A program made the position numbers and the translations under genes. 6,571 nucleotides of DNA from a bacterium (GTDB lineage: Bacteria > Bacteroidota > Bacteroidia > Cytophagales > Thermonemataceae). The notes beneath the pieces are model-generated. The model did not search any database. It saw only the letters and a program-made list of their open reading frames with translations, and was not told the DNA's origin. Below are positions 6,015-6,571 of this stretch, one piece after another; the first letter of the stretch is position 1, and every line of letters begins with the position of its first letter. The stretch covers positions 1 to 6,571 of the forward strand of contig JANYGM010000193.1 in assembly GCA_025362415.1 (NCBI GenBank), given 5' to 3'.

Positions 6015-6571
6015 ATGCAAAAAAACATTATTTATTTATTTTTTATTGTAATTATTTGCATTTTTCATTCAAATGATTTATTAGGACAAGCACCTACGCA
6101 AGTGCAAATATTGCAAACCTACTCTTTGCAACAAGCAATAGAAATTGCCCAAAAACAATCTCCAGACTTCAAAAGAGCAGTAAATGACCAGCAAATTAGT
6201 TTTTGGAAATATAAAGAATATAAAGCCAACAAACTTCCTCAATTGATGCTACGTGGAGAACTTCCTGATTTGAGCCGTACTATTATATCTGTTACGCAAA
6301 ATGGTGGTGGCGAGTCTTTCCAAGACAGAAACATTGCTAGTTCTGGTTTAGAACTTACTTTTACACAAAACATTACTGCCACAGGTGGCTCTGTGTATGT
6401 TTCTTCTCAAATTAACCGCCTTGATGTTGGACTTTTTAGACCCAATCCTAGCGTTTCCTACCTTACCAACCCATTTTTGATAGGTTTTCGTCAGCCTATT
6501 TTTGCCTTTAATCCTATGAAATGGGATAAAAAAATAGAACCTCTCAAATATGAAGAAGCCACAAAGCAAAA
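6015..6571 (+). CDS. TolC-family outer membrane efflux protein, 3' partial
   Basis: The frame opens at ATG 6015 and stays open to the window end, giving 185 codons of a protein that normally has about 430-500 residues. Residues 1-25 form a Sec signal peptide: Lys near the start, a hydrophobic core YLFFIVIICIF, and probable cleavage near LLGQA. Cys15 is not in a good lipobox, so a lipoprotein is unlikely. The mature start YSLQQAIEIAQKQSPDFKRA (residues 36-55) is the typical first helix of an OEP (PF02321) repeat. GLELTFTQNITATGGSVYVSS (about 111-131) and FRQPIFAFNPMKWDKK (158-173) match TolC-like proteins of Bacteroidota near the membrane-embedded strands. TolC proteins form trimeric channels through the outer membrane, linked to RND or ABC exporters by an adaptor. 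Such adaptor and pump genes would be expected just downstream, outside the window. Substrate unknown. Confidence 0.87.
   Translation, partial: MQKNIIYLFFIVIICIFHSNDLLGQAPTQVQILQTYSLQQAIEIAQKQSPDFKRAVNDQQISFWKYKEYKANKLPQLMLRGELPDLSRTIISVTQNGGGESFQDRNIASSGLELTFTQNITATGGSVYVSSQINRLDVGLFRPNPSVSYLTNPFLIGFRQPIFAFNPMKWDKKIEPLKYEEATKQ

Overview
The window is AT-rich DNA from a member of the phylum Bacteroidota, most likely a Cytophagales-type (Flexibacter/Bernardetia-like) bacterium. Three things support this. The first gene is a beta-propeller (Reg_prop plus Y_Y_Y) sensor kinase of a type abundant in that phylum. Promoters fit the Bacteroidota consensus (TTTG about 20 bases before TAnnTTTG). Start codons are preceded by A-rich sequence instead of clear Shine-Dalgarno motifs. 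The exact genus is an inference. All genes read on the + strand.

Layout: (1) 2-3160 is the 3' part of a large membrane sensor histidine kinase whose N-terminus lies before the window. (2) 3251-3441 is a tRNA-Asn(GTT) unit with its own promoter, a long structured leader and a strong terminator. (3) 3537-3974 is an OsmC/Ohr-family peroxide-reductase-like protein. (4) 3975-4140 holds short degenerate CACTAAG-type repeats and a 15-bp hairpin whose loop contains a promoter-like TAAATTTG. (5) 4141-5682 is mqo, malate:quinone oxidoreductase. (6) 5683-6014 is a gene-free stretch dominated by a large imperfect inverted repeat with nested hairpins, followed by a possible operator/promoter. (7) 6015-6571 is the 5' part of a TolC-family outer-membrane efflux protein that runs off the window.

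The genes look like independent transcription units, not one operon: a terminator-like structure separates tRNA-Asn from osmC, osmC from mqo, and mqo from the TolC-like gene. Functionally they cover environmental sensing (kinase), translation (tRNA), organic peroxide defence (OsmC), the TCA cycle and respiratory chain (Mqo), and export (TolC). I see no CRISPR array, transposase, toxin-antitoxin pair or recognisable new defence system. The least explained element is the inverted repeat after mqo, and next the promoter-in-terminator arrangement before mqo.
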